Shown here: positions 62,485 to 64,000 of the stretch, in pieces
How positions within the stretch are numbered: position 1 is the stretch's first letter
Layout of the letters: every line of letters begins with the position of its first letter
Assembly (NCBI RefSeq): GCF_016907675.1
Contig: NZ_JAFBCJ010000001.1
Coordinates: forward strand, 4,402,001 to 4,466,000
Source of the DNA: Geodermatophilus bullaregiensis
GTDB taxonomy: Bacteria; Actinomycetota; Actinomycetes; Mycobacteriales; Geodermatophilaceae
DNA length: 64,000 nt
Reading direction: 5' to 3'
The notes under the pieces: generated by a model
The model's input: only the letters and a program-made list of their open reading frames with translations
Told to the model about the DNA's origin: nothing
The model's database searches: none
Position numbers and translations under genes: made by a program

Positions 62485-63021
62485 TCAGCAGGCGGCCTCG
62501 GCGCTGGCGATCGGGGTGAGGGTGGCCGCGACCTCCTCGGGCGAGGCGAGCCGGTCGAACTCCGGGCCGATGACCAGGTCGACCTGCGCGGTGGCGCGGG
62601 TGTCGAGGTGGTCGCCGGCGCCGGGGAGGAACAGCGCCAGGTAGCCCGCGGCGTCGTTGCCGCGCGGGCCGTGGCGGACCTCGCCGGGCCCGGTGACCTC
62701 GCGGTCGGTGGGGTCGTTGGCGATCTCGTCGACGACGAAGCCGCGGGCCTGCAGCTCCGAGGCCACCGTCTGGGCCAGCCCGGCGGTGTCGGTGGCGTTG
62801 TAGACGCGGACCGACAGCGTCGTGGGGTCCAGCGACGGCGGCGCCTCGGCGGCGGTCGCGCAGGCGGCCTGGGCGGCGTCCTCGCGGGCGCCGGCGTCGG
62901 CGAGCACCTTCCACCACACGCCCAGTGCCGCGAGGGCGAGCACGAGCAGGAAGACCAGCGGCCCCACCGGGCGCCGGTCCCGCCGGGGACGCACCGGGGG
63001 GCTGTCGGTGCTCGTGCTCAC
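62485..63021 (-). CDS. LytR C-terminal-domain protein, Cei-like
   Basis: A 178-residue membrane-anchored protein with a basic N-terminus and one helix (about 19-40, GPLVFLLVLALAALGVWW). The extracytoplasmic LytR_C domain follows (about 68-160; LSVRVYNATDTAGLAQTVASELQARGFVV). Two Cys (about 54 and the C-terminal one) may form a disulfide. Position next to suhB-ppgK-sigA matches M. tuberculosis Rv2700 (Cei, cell envelope integrity). Orthology is inferred from domain and order. Confidence 0.88.
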   Translation of the reverse strand: MSTSTDSPPVRPRRDRRPVGPLVFLLVLALAALGVWWKVLADAGAREDAAQAACATAAEAPPSLDPTTLSVRVYNATDTAGLAQTVASELQARGFVVDEIANDPTDREVTGPGEVRHGPRGNDAAGYLALFLPGAGDHLDTRATAQVDLVIGPEFDRLASPEEVAATLTPIASAEAAC

Positions 63022-63091
63022 GGTCGTCCTCCTCGGCGGGGACCCGGCACGACTCGGCGGGTCGCGCGGAGTCTAGAGGCGGCCCGCCGGC

Positions 63092-64000
63092 TCAGAGGAC
63101 ACCGTCGTCCAGTGCGGCGCGTCCGCGCTCGACGCACGGGTCGATGCGGTCGGCGTAGCCGGCGGTGTCCTTCCCGGCCATCGCGCCGGCGGCCGACCGG
63201 GCCACGATCCCGGCGACGATCGCGGCGAACTTGAAGTAGGCGAACCCGACGTACCAGTTGAGGTCCGCGAGGTCGACGCCGCTGCGCTCGGCGTAGCGCG
63301 CCGCGACCTCGGCCCGCGTCGGGAAGCCCTCGAGCGCGGTCACCGTGCTCTGGCCGGCCACGCTCGCCTCACCGGTCTCCGGCCAGTAGACGTGCAGCAT
63401 GCCGAGGTCGGCCAGCGGGTCGCCGAGGGTCGACATCTCCCAGTCGAGGACCGCGCGGACGCCGCCGGGACGGTCGGGGTCGAGCAGGCAGTTGTCGAGC
63501 CGGAAGTCGCCGTGCACGATCCCGGTGCGCTGGGTCGCCGGCACGGTCTGTGCCAGGCGCGCGGCGAGGGCGTCCAGACCCGGGCGGTCGCGGTCGCGGG
63601 TGGCCTCCCACTGCTGGGTCCAGCGGCGCACCTGCCGCGCCATGAAGCCCTCCGGCCGGCCGAAGTCGCCCAGCCCCACCGCGTCGGGGTCGACGGCGTG
63701 CAGGTCGGCCAGGACGTCCACCAGCCCCTCACCGATCGCCCGGCGCTGCGCCGGCTCGTCGGCGTACCCGGCCGGGATCCGGTCGACCACGTGCAGTCCG
63801 AACACCCGCTCCATCACGTAGAACGGCGCCCCGAGCACCTCGGTGTCGGTGCACAGGTGCAGCGTCCGGGGCACCGGGACGGCGGTCGGCCCGAGCGCGC
63901 TGATGACCCTGTGCTCACGCGCCATGTCGTGCGCGGTGGCCAGGACCGCGCCGGTCGGCGGGCGCCGCAGGATCACCGCGTCCTCGGGCGCGCCCCCGGC
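63092..64000 (-). CDS. Aminoglycoside-phosphotransferase-like (ACAD10/FadE36-type) kinase family protein, N-terminus cut by window edge
   Basis: At least 303 residues of an APH-fold protein, continuing past position 64000. AREHRVISAL, then GAPFYVMERVFGLHV, the catalytic loop GIVHGDFRLDNCLLDPD (HGDxxxxN) and the metal segment AVLDWEMSTLGDPLADLGMLHVYW are complete. This subgroup (with ACAD10 N-terminal kinase and mycobacterial FadE36 partners) phosphorylates 4-hydroxy acyl groups or related small molecules, not aminoglycosides. GTG 63976 is an internal codon: the frame stays open with family-like sequence (PEDAVILRRPP) to the edge. Confidence 0.88.
   Translation of the reverse strand, partial: AGGAPEDAVILRRPPTGAVLATAHDMAREHRVISALGPTAVPVPRTLHLCTDTEVLGAPFYVMERVFGLHVVDRIPAGYADEPAQRRAIGEGLVDVLADLHAVDPDAVGLGDFGRPEGFMARQVRRWTQQWEATRDRDRPGLDALAARLAQTVPATQRTGIVHGDFRLDNCLLDPDRPGGVRAVLDWEMSTLGDPLADLGMLHVYWPETGEASVAGQSTVTALEGFPTRAEVAARYAERSGVDLADLNWYVGFAYFKFAAIVAGIVARSAAGAMAGKDTAGYADRIDPCVERGRAALDDGVL

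Overview
The window is very GC-rich (visibly above 70 %), with many GTG starts and GTGA/ATGA start-stop overlaps. It carries mycothiol/F420-type actinobacterial families (TIGR03086, an LLM flavin/F420 oxidoreductase, polyphosphate glucokinase, IdeR, DUF3039, DUF3099, DUF4192, DUF7455). This points to an actinobacterium. The family-level similarity pattern suggests Geodermatophilaceae (Blastococcus/Geodermatophilus/Modestobacter type), which is an inference without a database search. Gene density is high. I see no tRNA, rRNA, insertion sequence, prophage or CRISPR array.

Layout. 1-14 kb is a carboxylic-acid uptake and catabolism region. It holds the end of an ethanolamine ammonia-lyase operon, a decayed glycerate kinase, a tctCBA tripartite tricarboxylate transporter facing a CitA/DctS-type kinase and regulator, a universal stress protein, and a GntR/FCD-controlled cluster (malate/lactate dehydrogenase, ABM monooxygenase, cupin, tartrate/isopropylmalate-type dehydrogenase). 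A second GntR-MFS-RraA-like divergon follows. 14.8-22.2 kb holds cydA-cydB-cydDC facing a BlaI/M56-protease pair, with three BlaI-like palindromes in the shared promoter region. 22-28.5 kb holds an SDR enzyme, a copper operon (csoR-copZ-secreted protein-copA-small membrane protein), a MerR regulator and Hsp20. 28.5-32 kb holds a STAS protein, a frameshifted TIGR04222 gene, and a YibE/F-methyltransferase-DksA-like operon. 32.3-37.2 kb is a five-gene glycan-type operon (GT4, methyltransferase, toroid protein, two GT2). 37-42 kb holds Dabb, DUF4192, DUF899 and an S9 peptidase.

42-64 kb is core genome: ideR, acuC plus a GNAT/acyl-CoA-synthetase protein acetyltransferase, sigB, dtd, an LLM oxidoreductase, a DNA-repair-like HhH protein, a pseudouridine catabolism pair, YihY, a VanW protein, DUF7455, sigA, ppgK, suhB and a LytR_C protein. 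As I recall it, the order LytR_C-suhB-ppgK-sigA, and the presence of yihY, sigB and ideR nearby, resembles Mycobacterium tuberculosis Rv2700-Rv2711.

The most unusual signals cut across genes. (i) A dispersed nested-hairpin repeat has the apical loop TCGCA(G/C)G(C/A)(T/C)C or a close variant. At least nine copies are present, usually immediately after a stop codon. Two of them lie inside coding sequence (copA linker, N-terminus of the acetyltransferase). (ii) The BlaI-like triple operator links a protease-type signalling pair to cytochrome bd. (iii) A set of genes looks leaderless, with TANNNT or CAGGAT 6-7 bases before the start codon. (iv) The glycan operon is built around a toroid-fold protein of unknown role.
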